Below, piece after piece: positions 42,814-51,275 of a stretch of DNA of 64,000 nucleotides. The DNA lies in assembly GCA_022760435.1 (NCBI GenBank), contig JALEFY010000024.1, positions 1-64,000 of the forward strand, given 5' to 3'. The position numbers were made by a program, and so were the translations under genes. The notes under the pieces are model-generated. The model was not told the DNA's origin. It saw only the letters and a program-made list of their open reading frames with translations, and searched no databases. The number at the start of each line of letters is the position of its first letter. Position 1 is the first letter of the stretch. The stretch comes from Neomegalonema sp. (GTDB lineage: Bacteria > Pseudomonadota > Alphaproteobacteria > Rhodobacterales > Rhodobacteraceae).

Positions 42814-43605
42814 CTATTTCTTCGGCCGCGCTCTGCTCGGATTGGCGGTTTCCTGCTCCAGCCGCATCCGAGCGATCTCTTCACGATCCGATGCCTTCGA
42901 AACCACCCGCATCTGTTCGATGATGTAATCGAGATGCGCATGGACCGCTTGACGCGCCCGCTCCGGCTCGCCTGAGATCACCCCGTCCCGGATCGCCCGG
43001 TGCTGATTGAGCAGGGCATCGCGCCGCTCGCGCTGATTGTAGAGGATCGAGCGGTTGTAGAACACACCGCGGCGCAGCAGTTCATAGAGCGAGCGCATGG
43101 TGTGCAGCATCACCGCATTATGCGCGGCCTCGACGATGCACATGTGGAAATCCGCATCGATCGCCGCCTCTTCGGCCGGGTTGCGCTTGGCATGCGCTTC
43201 CTCCATCCGCTCGAAGATCTGACAGATGATGGCGCGATCAGCCTCACTGGCACGCTCGGCCGCATGGGCGGCTACCGTCCCCTCGATATCGCGGCGAAAC
43301 TCCAGATAATCGAAAACCGCATCATCGCGGCTGGCGAAAAGATCGACCAATGCCTCGGCAAACGCAGTCCCAAGCAGTTCAGCGACAAAGGCACCGCCGC
43401 CCGGACGGATCACGATCAATCCACGATCCTCAAGCGATTTGAGCGCCTCGCGCACCGTTGGGCGCGAGACTTCCATCGCCTCGGCGAGATCGCGCTCTCC
43501 CGGCAGCCGCTCGCCCGGGCGCAGCACCCCTTGCAGAATCAGCGTCTCGACCTGCTCGATGACAGCGTCTGAAATCTTCTGGGCTGGGATTTTCTGAAAA
43601 GGCAT
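42814..43605 (-). CDS. GntR/FadR-family regulator (PdhR-like)
   Basis: A 263-aa regulator. The N-terminal winged helix-turn-helix is residues 1-75 (SDAVIEQVETLILQGVLRPGERLPGERDLAEAMEVSRPTVREALKSLEDRGLI). The all-helical FCD ligand domain is residues ~95-235 and includes putative metal-ligand residues (DADFHMCIVEAAHN; LNQHRAIRDGVISGEPERARQAVHAHL). It is divergent from the pyruvate dehydrogenase operon, where PdhR-type repressors that sense pyruvate are expected. The link is by position and family only. Confidence 0.88.
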   Translation of the reverse strand: MPFQKIPAQKISDAVIEQVETLILQGVLRPGERLPGERDLAEAMEVSRPTVREALKSLEDRGLIVIRPGGGAFVAELLGTAFAEALVDLFASRDDAVFDYLEFRRDIEGTVAAHAAERASEADRAIICQIFERMEEAHAKRNPAEEAAIDADFHMCIVEAAHNAVMLHTMRSLYELLRRGVFYNRSILYNQRERRDALLNQHRAIRDGVISGEPERARQAVHAHLDYIIEQMRVVSKASDREEIARMRLEQETANPSRARPKK

Positions 43606-44032
43606 GGAGGTTTTCGTTCTCACTTAGCGGTAATTGGGTAGGCCCGGCGATCACCTCTCCCCCGAAACGCGCGCAAAGGCAACCCGTGTCCTTATGTCGC
43701 ACTTGGTGCGAAGAGCCCCCCCTCTCGCAGTGCACAAGTTCAAATCCTGCGTCCCGGACCAGACCATCGAGCGATAAAATTCAACTGCGCCAGAAGACCG
43801 CATGCTTTCTTGCGCAGCCACCGCAAATGGAACAAGGTTTCAGAAGAGCGCAGCGACGCTCGCCCGAAATTGGAATTGACCAAAAGTAGTGGGCCAGACA
43901 CATCGGAACCGCAAGGTCTGCCACGATACTCTGGCGCAACCCGGGGAAATGTGGCTCCAGTCAAAGGCTGCCGCCCAGCCGCGCGCCCGGGAAAAGCTCC
44001 TCGGGCATGCTCGGACATAACAGGAGGAATGG
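43606..44032. promoter_or_regulatory. Divergent region between GntR gene and aceE
   Basis: 427 bp with promoters for the regulator and the PDH operon. Visible elements are a perfect hairpin or operator-like TCGCAC-TTG-GTGCGA (43697-43711), a tRNA-3'-end-like stretch at 43725-43761 and AGGAGG before aceE. No open frame is convincing. A classical PdhR site (TGGTNNNACCA) was not found. Confidence 0.5.
43725..43761 (+). pseudogene. Possible tRNA remnant (3' half)
   Basis: The stretch CTCGCAG followed after 7 extra bases by GTTCAAATCCTGC and GTCCCGGACCA resembles the T-arm and acceptor end of a tRNA-Pro-like gene. Deleting TGCACAA would restore a perfect GCAGG/CCTGC stem around TTCAAAT. No matching 5' acceptor half or anticodon arm is found, so a functional tRNA is unlikely. 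Confidence 0.3.
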
Positions 44033-46720
44033 ATGCGCGACGACATCATCGGACAAGATTTCGCCAACGACCCCGATTCGCATGAAATCCAGGAATGGGT
44101 CGATAGCGTGCGATCCGTCATTGCCGTCGATGGTCCCGACCGCGCCGATCAGCTCCTGAGCGCCGCCGTCGAGGCCGCCAAGCGCAACGGCGCCGATGTC
44201 CCCTTCGCCGCCACCACCGCCTATATCAACACCATCAAGCCCCATGAGCAGCCCGAGCATCCGGGCACGCGGGAGATCGAGCGCAAGATCCGCTCGGCGA
44301 TCCGCTGGAACGCGGCGATGATCGTGCTGCGCGCCAACAAGGAAAGCTCGGAGCTCGGCGGGCATATTGCCAGCTTCCAGTCGGCTGCGACCCTTTACGA
44401 CACCGGCTTCATGCATTTCTGGCGCGCCGAGAGCGAGGCGCATCCCGGCGATCTCGTCTATATCCAGGGCCATTCCTCTCCCGGCATCTATGCCCGCGCC
44501 TTTGTCGAGGGGCGGCTCAGCCAGGACCAGCTCGACAATTTCCGTCAGGAGGTTGAGGGCAAGGGCATTTCCTCCTATCCGCACCCATGGCTGATGCCGG
44601 ATTTCTGGCAATTCCCCACGGTCTCCATGGGCCTTGGCCCGATCATGGCAATCTATCAGGCCCGGTTCATCAAATATCTCGAAGGCCGCAGCCTGATGCC
44701 GAAAACCGATCGAAAGGTCTGGGCCTTCATGGGCGACGGGGAGATGGACGAGCCCGAGAGCCTCGGCGCGATCAGCCTCGCCGGGCGTGAAAAGCTCGAT
44801 AACCTCGTCTTCGTCATCAACTGCAACCTGCAACGCCTCGATGGCCCGGTGCGCGGCAATGGCAAGATCGTGCAGGAGCTGGAGGGCGATTTCCGCGGCT
44901 CGGGCTGGAATGTGGTCAAATGCCTCTGGGGCACCGGCTGGGACGAGCTGCTGGCCAGTGATACCACCGGGCGCCTGCGCCAGCTCATGGAAGAATGCGT
45001 GGATGGCGAGTATCAGGACTTCAAGTCCAAGGACGGCACCTATATCCGCGAGAAATTCTTCGGTCGCTACCCCGAAACGGCGGCGATGGTCGCCGATTGG
45101 TCGGATGAGAAGATCTGGAGCCTGACCCGCGGCGGGCATGATCCGCGCAAGGTCTTCGCTGCCTATCACGCCGCGGTCAATCACAAGGGCCAGCCGACCC
45201 TGATCCTGGCCAAGACGGTGAAGGGCTATGGCATGGGCGCCGCTGGCGAGGCGCAAAATATCACCCACCAGCAAAAGAAGATGGGTCTTGCCGATCTCAA
45301 GCAGTTCCGCGACCGCTTCCGCATTGATCTGACCGATGAGCAGGTCGAGAACCTCGAATACATCACCTTTGCCGAAGACAGTGCGGAGATGAAATATCTG
45401 CGCGCCAGACGCGAGGCACTGGGCGGCTATCTGCCCTCGCGCCGCGCCAAGACGACGACCGAGCTGACGGTGCCGCCGCTCTCGGCCTTCGACGCGCAGC
45501 TCAAGGGCACCGGCCCGGATCGCGAGATCTCCACCACCATGGCCTTCGTGCGGGTGCTCAACACACTCTTGCGCGACAAGTCGCTGGGCAAGCGGGTGGT
45601 ACCGATCGTGCCCGATGAGAGCCGGACCTTCGGCATGGAAGGGATGTTCCGCCAATACGGGATCTTCAGCCAGGTCGGCCAGCTCTACACGCCGCAAGAC
45701 GCCGATCAGCTCATGTACTACAAGGAGAGCGCGAGCGGGCAGATGCTGCAAGAGGGCATCAACGAGGCTGGGGCGATGAGCTCCTGGGTCGCGGCGGCCA
45801 CGGCCTATGCGAACTCGAACTGCCCGATGATCCCGTTCTATGTCTATTATTCGATGTTCGGCTTCCAGCGCACCGGCGATCTGGCCTGGGCCGCTGGCGA
45901 TTTGCGCGCGCGCGGCTTTCTGGTCGGCGGCACCTCCGGGCGCACTACGCTCAATGGCGAGGGGCTGCAACATGAGGACGGCCATAGCCATCTGATCTCG
46001 GCCACCATCCCCAATTGCATTTCCTATGATCCGACCTACTCATTTGAGGTCGCGACCATCATCCAGAACGGCTTGCAGCGGATGATCGGTAATCAGGAGG
46101 ATGTGTTCTACTACCTGACCACGCTCAACGAGAACTACGTGCATCCCGACATGCCCAAAGGCGCCGAAGAGGGCATCATCAAGGGCATGTATCTGCTGCG
46201 CGCCTCCGCGAAGAAGAAGGGCCACAAGGTGCAGCTCATGGGCTGCGGCGCGATCCTCAACGAGGTGCTGGCGGCGGCAGAGATGCTCGAGAATGATTAC
46301 GGCGTCGGTGCCGATGTCTGGTCGGTGACCTCCTTCACCGAGCTGCGGCGCGAGGCGATGGATGCCGAGCGCTGGAACATGCTGCATCCGATGAACGAGC
46401 AGCGCGTGCCCTATGTGACCCAATGCCTGAGCGATCAAGGCGATGGGCCGTTCGTGGCCTCGACCGACTACATGAAGCTCTTCGCCGATCAGATCCGCCC
46501 CTTCGTGCCGGGCCGCTACAAGGTGCTCGGGACCGATGGCTTCGGGCGCTCGGATTATCGCAAGGCGCTGCGCAGCCATTTCGAGGTCGATCGCCGCTTC
46601 GTGGCGCTGGCCGCGCTCAAGGCGCTGGCCGAGGACAACAAGATCGCCTCGACCGAGGTCGCCGACGCGATCGGCCGCTATGACATCAACCCCGAAAAGG
46701 CAAACCCGGCCCGCGCGTGA
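44033..46720 (+). CDS. aceE: Pyruvate dehydrogenase E1 component, homodimeric
   Basis: An 895-aa single-chain E1 that decarboxylates pyruvate with thiamine diphosphate and passes the acetyl group to E2. ThDP/Mg binding is GDGEMDEPESLGAISLAGREKLDNLVFVINCN. Other family blocks are GHSSPGIYARAFVEGRL, HPWLMPDFWQFPTVSMGLGP, VPDESRTFGMEGMFRQYGIFSQ, and a C-terminal GTDGFGRSDYRKALRSHFEVDRRFVALAAL. The length fits AceE (~890). Most Alphaproteobacteria use a two-chain E1, so this type is a lineage marker. AGGAGG precedes ATG 44033. First gene of aceE-aceF-lpd. Confidence 0.96.
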   Translation: MRDDIIGQDFANDPDSHEIQEWVDSVRSVIAVDGPDRADQLLSAAVEAAKRNGADVPFAATTAYINTIKPHEQPEHPGTREIERKIRSAIRWNAAMIVLRANKESSELGGHIASFQSAATLYDTGFMHFWRAESEAHPGDLVYIQGHSSPGIYARAFVEGRLSQDQLDNFRQEVEGKGISSYPHPWLMPDFWQFPTVSMGLGPIMAIYQARFIKYLEGRSLMPKTDRKVWAFMGDGEMDEPESLGAISLAGREKLDNLVFVINCNLQRLDGPVRGNGKIVQELEGDFRGSGWNVVKCLWGTGWDELLASDTTGRLRQLMEECVDGEYQDFKSKDGTYIREKFFGRYPETAAMVADWSDEKIWSLTRGGHDPRKVFAAYHAAVNHKGQPTLILAKTVKGYGMGAAGEAQNITHQQKKMGLADLKQFRDRFRIDLTDEQVENLEYITFAEDSAEMKYLRARREALGGYLPSRRAKTTTELTVPPLSAFDAQLKGTGPDREISTTMAFVRVLNTLLRDKSLGKRVVPIVPDESRTFGMEGMFRQYGIFSQVGQLYTPQDADQLMYYKESASGQMLQEGINEAGAMSSWVAAATAYANSNCPMIPFYVYYSMFGFQRTGDLAWAAGDLRARGFLVGGTSGRTTLNGEGLQHEDGHSHLISATIPNCISYDPTYSFEVATIIQNGLQRMIGNQEDVFYYLTTLNENYVHPDMPKGAEEGIIKGMYLLRASAKKKGHKVQLMGCGAILNEVLAAAEMLENDYGVGADVWSVTSFTELRREAMDAERWNMLHPMNEQRVPYVTQCLSDQGDGPFVASTDYMKLFADQIRPFVPGRYKVLGTDGFGRSDYRKALRSHFEVDRRFVALAALKALAEDNKIASTEVADAIGRYDINPEKANPARA

Positions 46721-46761
46721 GGCGCCGCCGCAAGAGCAACAGACAGGACGAGGGAAAGCAA

Positions 46762-48327
46762 ATGGCTCAGATTGATGTGACGGTGCCCGATATCGGCGAT
46801 TTTTCGGATGTGCCGGTGATCGAGGTGCTGGTGAATGTCGGGGATAGCGTCAGCGAGGAAGACCCGCTGATCACGCTGGAAAGCGACAAGGCGACGATGG
46901 AAGTGCCCTCCCCGGCCGCCGGAACCGTGCGCGAGCTGAAGGTGAAGCTCGGCGACAAGGTCTCCGAAGGCACGCTGGTGCTGGTCCTCGATGGGGACGG
47001 CGAGGGTTCGGGCGCTGGGTCAGCCGATGAAGCCGCTCCGGCGGCTGAAGAGGCGCGGAGCGAGATGGCGGTTAGCGTGCCCGATATCGGTGACTTCAAG
47101 GACGTGCCGGTGATCGAGATCCTGGTCAAGGTCGGCGATGAGGTCGCGGCGGAAGACGCGCTCGTCACCCTCGAGAGTGACAAGGCGACCATGGAAGTGC
47201 CCGCGCCGGCCGCCGGTACCGTCACCGCCATTGCCTTGAGCGTTGGCGACAAGGTCTCCGAAGGCAGCGCGATCCTGACCCTCGCGGTGAAGGGCGCGGC
47301 TCCTGCCGCCGCCACGCCAAAATCGAATGGCGCCGCCGCCGCCGCGCCGAGCACCTCTGCGCCGACCAGCGCCCCGAGCAAGGCCCCGGCGCAGGGCGGC
47401 GGTCTGCCGATCCCGAACCTGACGGATTTCGACCTCGTGCACGCCGCGCCCTCGGTGCGCCGCCTCGCGCGCGAGCTCGATCTCGACCTGACCAAGCTCA
47501 AGGGCACCGGCGAGAAGGGCCGCATCACCAAGGAAGACGTGAAAAAGGCGCTCTCGGGCAGCAGCTCTGGCGCAGCGATCTCGGGCGGGATGGGGATCCC
47601 GCCGATCCCGGAAGTCGATTTCTCCAAATTCGGCCCGATCGAAACCGTCGAGATGCCGCGGATCAAGAAGCTCTCCGGCCCGTTCCTGCACCGCGCCTGG
47701 CTCAACATCCCGCATGTCACCAACCACGATGAGGCCGACATCACCGAGGTCGATCAGTTCCGCAAGGAGCTCGACACCGCTGGCAAGGCCGAAGGCTACC
47801 GGGTCACCCTCCTGTCCTTCCTGATCAAGGCGAGCTGCAAGGCGCTGGCGGAGCACTGGATCGTCAACAGCTCCATCGCCCCCGATGGCCAGTCGCTGAT
47901 CCGCAAGAACTACTACCATATCGGCTTTGCCGCCGACACGCCGGACGGGCTGGTGGTGCCGGTGATCAAGGACGCCAACAAGAAGGGGGTGATCGAGATC
48001 TCGAAAGAGCTCGGCGAGCTTTCGGCCAAGGCGCGCGATGGCAAGCTGAAACCGGCGGAAATGTCGGGGGCGAGCTTCACCATCTCCTCGCTGGGCGGGA
48101 TCGGCGGCACCTCCTTCACCCCGATCGTGAACGCGCCGGAAGTCGCGATCCTCGGCGTCTCGCGCTCGAAGATGGCCCCGGTCTGGGATGGCAAGACCTT
48201 CGCGCCGCGCAACATGCTGCCGCTGTCGCTGTCCTATGACCACCGCGCCATCGACGGGGCGCTCGCCGCGCGCTTCCTCGTCAGCCTGAAGACCCTGCTC
48301 GGCGATGTGCGCCGGCTGCTGCTCTAA
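46762..48327 (+). CDS. aceF: Dihydrolipoamide acetyltransferase (E2) with two lipoyl domains
   Basis: A 521-aa E2. Two N-terminal lipoyl domains, each starting VPDIGDF(S/K)DVPVIE and carrying the lipoylated lysine in ESDKATME (Lys43 in the first), are joined by Ala/Pro linkers. A peripheral-subunit-binding domain follows (APSVRRLARELDLDLTKLKGTGEKGRITKEDVKKAL, ~residues 225-265). The catalytic core (~300-521) ends with the active-site LPLSLSYDHRAIDGALAARFLV. GAGGG precedes ATG 46762, 41 bp after aceE. The core assembles the 24-mer scaffold. Confidence 0.96.
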   Translation: MAQIDVTVPDIGDFSDVPVIEVLVNVGDSVSEEDPLITLESDKATMEVPSPAAGTVRELKVKLGDKVSEGTLVLVLDGDGEGSGAGSADEAAPAAEEARSEMAVSVPDIGDFKDVPVIEILVKVGDEVAAEDALVTLESDKATMEVPAPAAGTVTAIALSVGDKVSEGSAILTLAVKGAAPAAATPKSNGAAAAAPSTSAPTSAPSKAPAQGGGLPIPNLTDFDLVHAAPSVRRLARELDLDLTKLKGTGEKGRITKEDVKKALSGSSSGAAISGGMGIPPIPEVDFSKFGPIETVEMPRIKKLSGPFLHRAWLNIPHVTNHDEADITEVDQFRKELDTAGKAEGYRVTLLSFLIKASCKALAEHWIVNSSIAPDGQSLIRKNYYHIGFAADTPDGLVVPVIKDANKKGVIEISKELGELSAKARDGKLKPAEMSGASFTISSLGGIGGTSFTPIVNAPEVAILGVSRSKMAPVWDGKTFAPRNMLPLSLSYDHRAIDGALAARFLVSLKTLLGDVRRLLL

Positions 48328-48358
48328 CAGCGAGCATCGCACCACAGGCACGCATCGC

Positions 48359-48381
48359 GCGGGGTGGCCCTGCTACCCCGC
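48359..48381 (+). terminator. Hairpin between aceF and lpd
   Basis: Stem GCGGGGT / ACCCCGC with a 9-base loop in the 110-bp gap between aceF and lpd. There is no T-run, so it may be an mRNA-processing or attenuating structure rather than a full terminator. Confidence 0.4.
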
Positions 48382-48437
48382 CCTTTGCTCGGTGCCCTTC
48401 GCACCCTGCCCTTCGCCGCGAAAAGGATCAATGACCC

Positions 48438-50174
48438 ATGCCCGTTGAGCAAATTACCATCCCCGATATCGGCGACTTCTCGGATGTCCCGGTCATCGAA
48501 ATCCACGTAAAGCCCGGTGACGAAGTCGCCGCCGAAGACCCGCTGATCACGCTCGAAAGCGACAAGGCGACGATGGATGTCCCCGCCCCGGTTGGTGGCG
48601 TGATCAAGGAAATCAAGCTCGCCATCGGCGACAAGGTCAGCCAGGGCACCTTGCTCGGCACCATCGAGACCACCGCCAGCGCTGGCCAGAAAAGCGCCGC
48701 CAAATCCGAACCCAATATCCCGGCCGAGAGCTCGGTGGCGGGCGGGGCGCGGGCGCAAGGCGATCTGCATGCGCAAGTGCTGGTGCTCGGCGCTGGCCCC
48801 GGCGGCTACACCGCTGCCTTCCGCGCCGCCGATCTGGGGCAGAAAGTGGTGCTGGTCGAGCGCTGGCCGAGCCTGGGCGGTGTCTGCCTCAATGTCGGCT
48901 GCATCCCCTCCAAGGCGCTGCTCCATGCCGCCAAGGTGATCTCGGAAACCGAGGAGATGGCCGAGCACGGGCTCACCTTCGCCCCGCCGCAGATCGACAT
49001 CGACAAGCTGCGCGCATGGAAAGACAGCGTGGTTGGCAAGCTCACCGGCGGGCTGAGCGGGCTGGCCAAGGGCCGCAAGGTCGAAGTGGTGCGCGGGGTC
49101 GGCGCCTTTGCCGGACCGAACCTGGTCGAGGTGACCGGCGAGGATGGCAAAGTGACCACGATCAGCTTTGACAAGGCGATCATCGCCGCCGGGTCCGAGC
49201 CGGTCGCGCTGCCCTTCATGCCCAAGGACGATCCGCGGGTGGTGGACAGCACCGGCGCGCTCGAGCTGCGCCAGGTGCCCAAATCCATGCTGGTGGTGGG
49301 CGGCGGCATCATCGGGCTCGAGATGGCGACCGTCTATCAGGCGCTGGGGGCGAAGATCTCGGTGGTCGAGCTGACCGGCGGGCTGATGGCGGGCGCGGAC
49401 AAGGACATCGTCAAGCCGTGGCAAAAGCGCATGGAGGGGCGGTTCGAGGCGATCTACCTCAACACCAAGGTCACCGGCGCCACCGCCACCGATGGCGGGA
49501 TCGAGATCACTTTCGAGGGCAAGGACGCCCCCGCGCAGGCGGTCTATGATCTGGTGCTGGTCTCTGTCGGGCGCATCCCCAATGGCAAGAAGATCAATGC
49601 CGAGGCCGCCGGGGTCGCCGTCGATGAGCGCGGCTTCATCGCCGCCGACAAGCAGATGCGCACCAATGTCCCGCATATCTTCGCGATCGGCGATATCGTC
49701 GGCCAGCCGATGCTGGCGCATAAGGCGGTGCATGAGGGCAAGGTCGCGGCCGAGGTCGCAGCCGGGCACAAATCGGCCTTCGATGCCAAGGTGATCCCGT
49801 CGGTCGCCTATACCGATCCCGAGGTTGCCTGGGTCGGTCTGACCGAAGAGCAGGCGAAGGCCAAGGGCATCAAGATCGGCAAGGGCGTCTTCCCTTGGGC
49901 CGCCTCGGGCCGGGCGCTCTCCAATGAGCGCTCGGAAGGGATGACCAAGCTGATCTTCGATCCCGAGACCAACCGGGTGTTGGGCGGGGCGATCGTCGGG
50001 CCCAATGCCGGCGATCTGATCGCGGAAGTGGCCCTGGCCATCGAGATGGGTGCCGATGCCGAGGATATCGGCCTGACGGTGCATCCGCACCCGACCCTTT
50101 CGGAAACGGTGGCGATGGCGGCCGAGATGTTCGAGGGCACGATCACCGACCTGATGCCGCCGAAGAAGAAATAG
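48438..50174 (+). CDS. lpdA: Dihydrolipoyl dehydrogenase (E3) with N-terminal lipoyl domain
   Basis: A 578-aa flavoprotein reoxidising dihydrolipoamide. Residues 1-80 are a lipoyl domain nearly identical in its first 20 residues to those of the E2 (PDIGDFSDVPVIEI; Lys43 in ESDKATMD). The FAD motif is VLGAGPGGYTAAFRAADLG, the redox disulfide is GGVCLNVGCIPSK, the NAD motif is VVGGGIIGLEMATVYQALG, and the C-terminal catalytic His-Glu is HPHPTLSETVAMAAEM. AAAGGATC precedes ATG 48438. Lipoyl-E3 fusions occur with AceE-type complexes. Confidence 0.96.
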   Translation: MPVEQITIPDIGDFSDVPVIEIHVKPGDEVAAEDPLITLESDKATMDVPAPVGGVIKEIKLAIGDKVSQGTLLGTIETTASAGQKSAAKSEPNIPAESSVAGGARAQGDLHAQVLVLGAGPGGYTAAFRAADLGQKVVLVERWPSLGGVCLNVGCIPSKALLHAAKVISETEEMAEHGLTFAPPQIDIDKLRAWKDSVVGKLTGGLSGLAKGRKVEVVRGVGAFAGPNLVEVTGEDGKVTTISFDKAIIAAGSEPVALPFMPKDDPRVVDSTGALELRQVPKSMLVVGGGIIGLEMATVYQALGAKISVVELTGGLMAGADKDIVKPWQKRMEGRFEAIYLNTKVTGATATDGGIEITFEGKDAPAQAVYDLVLVSVGRIPNGKKINAEAAGVAVDERGFIAADKQMRTNVPHIFAIGDIVGQPMLAHKAVHEGKVAAEVAAGHKSAFDAKVIPSVAYTDPEVAWVGLTEEQAKAKGIKIGKGVFPWAASGRALSNERSEGMTKLIFDPETNRVLGGAIVGPNAGDLIAEVALAIEMGADAEDIGLTVHPHPTLSETVAMAAEMFEGTITDLMPPKKK

Positions 50175-50284
50175 GCCTCCTTGACCGCTCGGCAGCGGAT
50201 CGCGATATTGGGATCTGCTGCCAGGAGCATCCGCGGGGGCGATCCCGCGTGGCCGCTGGCAATGCAAGGATGCAGGAGGCTTTG

Positions 50285-50734
50285 ATGGCTCGATCCGCAC
50301 AAGCGACCAGCGCATTGACGGAACCACAGCGCATCGCGCAGATCCTCGGCCTTCCCGGTCGGAGCGCGCACCCGGTCGCGCTGGCCGAGACGATCGCGAA
50401 CGGGCTGCCGGTGAAGGCGGCCGAAGCGCTGCGCGCCCTGCTCGGCGCCCCCGCTTTCGAGCATGTCCTGTCCGAGAGCACCCTGCGCCGCAGCCGCCGC
50501 CAGGACCGCCCCCTCACCCCGCAAAGCAGCGAGAAGCTCTACGAATTCGCACGGGTCTATGCGCTCGCCGAGGAGGTTTACGGTGGCGATCGGGAGAAGG
50601 TCGCACGGTTTCTCGAGGCGCCGCACCCGATGCTCGAGGGCAAGACCCCGCTCGAGATGACGGTTTCAAGCTCCGCTGGCGCCGATGCGGTATCGGCCCT
50701 GCTGCATCGGGTGATCGCCGGCTTCGCGGCCTGA
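50285..50734 (+). CDS. Xre/MbcA/ParS-type antitoxin (RES-Xre system)
   Basis: A 149-aa protein whose C-terminal half (FARVYALAEEVYGGDREKVARFLEAPHPMLEGKTPLEMTVSSSAGADAVSALLHRVIAG) is the DUF2384/MbcA-ParS antitoxin domain. The N-terminal half (ETIANGLPVKAAEALRALLG ... STLRRSRRQDRPLTPQSSEKL) is the Xre-like helical part. AGGAGG lies 6 bases before ATG 50285. The toxin gene begins 4 bp after its stop. The antitoxin probably represses the promoter; no operator was identified. Confidence 0.88.
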   Translation: MARSAQATSALTEPQRIAQILGLPGRSAHPVALAETIANGLPVKAAEALRALLGAPAFEHVLSESTLRRSRRQDRPLTPQSSEKLYEFARVYALAEEVYGGDREKVARFLEAPHPMLEGKTPLEMTVSSSAGADAVSALLHRVIAGFAA

Positions 50735-50738
50735 GCCC

Positions 50739-51275
50739 ATGACCCATCGCAGGCTCGATCGCGACTGCACCGCCTATCGCATCGGCCACGCGTCCGGGCG
50801 CTATCCGATCTTCAGCCCGGAAGGCGCGCGGCGACGTGCCGGGCGCTGGCACCGAGCGGGGGACCCGGTGATCTATGCGTGCGAGCATTATGCCACCGCC
50901 ATGCTCGAGATATTGGCCTACCTTGCTGGCGTGCTCCCGTCACAGCAACACTTCATTACCATTACGATCCCGAATGGGGTCAGCTACGAGGTCTTTGCCG
51001 AGCATCAGGCGCCCGACTGGCGCGAACCGGACTCAGCGGGCGCGCGCAGCTTCGGCCATCAATGGGTCGAAGAGGCGCGCTCGGCGGTGCTGTTCGTTCC
51101 TTGTGCGATTGCCCCGGTCGAGCGAAACCTGCTCATCAATGCCGAGCACCCGGACTTTGCCAAGATCGAGGCCGGGCTGGAAACCCCGGTGTGGTGGGAT
51201 GAGCGCCTGTTCGCGCCAACGCCCCCCGCAAAGAAACGCGGCTCTGCACGCACCCCTAGAGCTAAAGGAAAATGA
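50739..51275 (+). CDS. RES-domain toxin
   Basis: A 178-aa toxin of the RES family, which depletes cellular NAD+. Residues ~12-55 hold the conserved arginine-containing YRIGHASGRYPIFSPEGARRRAGRWHRAGDPVIYACEHYATAMLEILAY block, with the conserved glutamate in LEIL. The later part, NAEHPDFAKIEAGLETPVWWDERLF, matches the family end. The C-terminus is basic. It follows its antitoxin directly, the usual order. Its last 14 bp overlap the 3' end of the convergent peptidase gene. Confidence 0.88.
   Translation: MTHRRLDRDCTAYRIGHASGRYPIFSPEGARRRAGRWHRAGDPVIYACEHYATAMLEILAYLAGVLPSQQHFITITIPNGVSYEVFAEHQAPDWREPDSAGARSFGHQWVEEARSAVLFVPCAIAPVERNLLINAEHPDFAKIEAGLETPVWWDERLFAPTPPAKKRGSARTPRAKGK

Noticed and set aside
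43961-45991. 676-codon minus-strand frame over aceE
   Set aside because: Antisense to AceE, which has all family motifs; the frame's composition is that of a reverse-complemented gene.
48324-50327. 667-codon minus-strand frame over lpdA
   Set aside because: Antisense to a complete E3; no ribosome site or domain.
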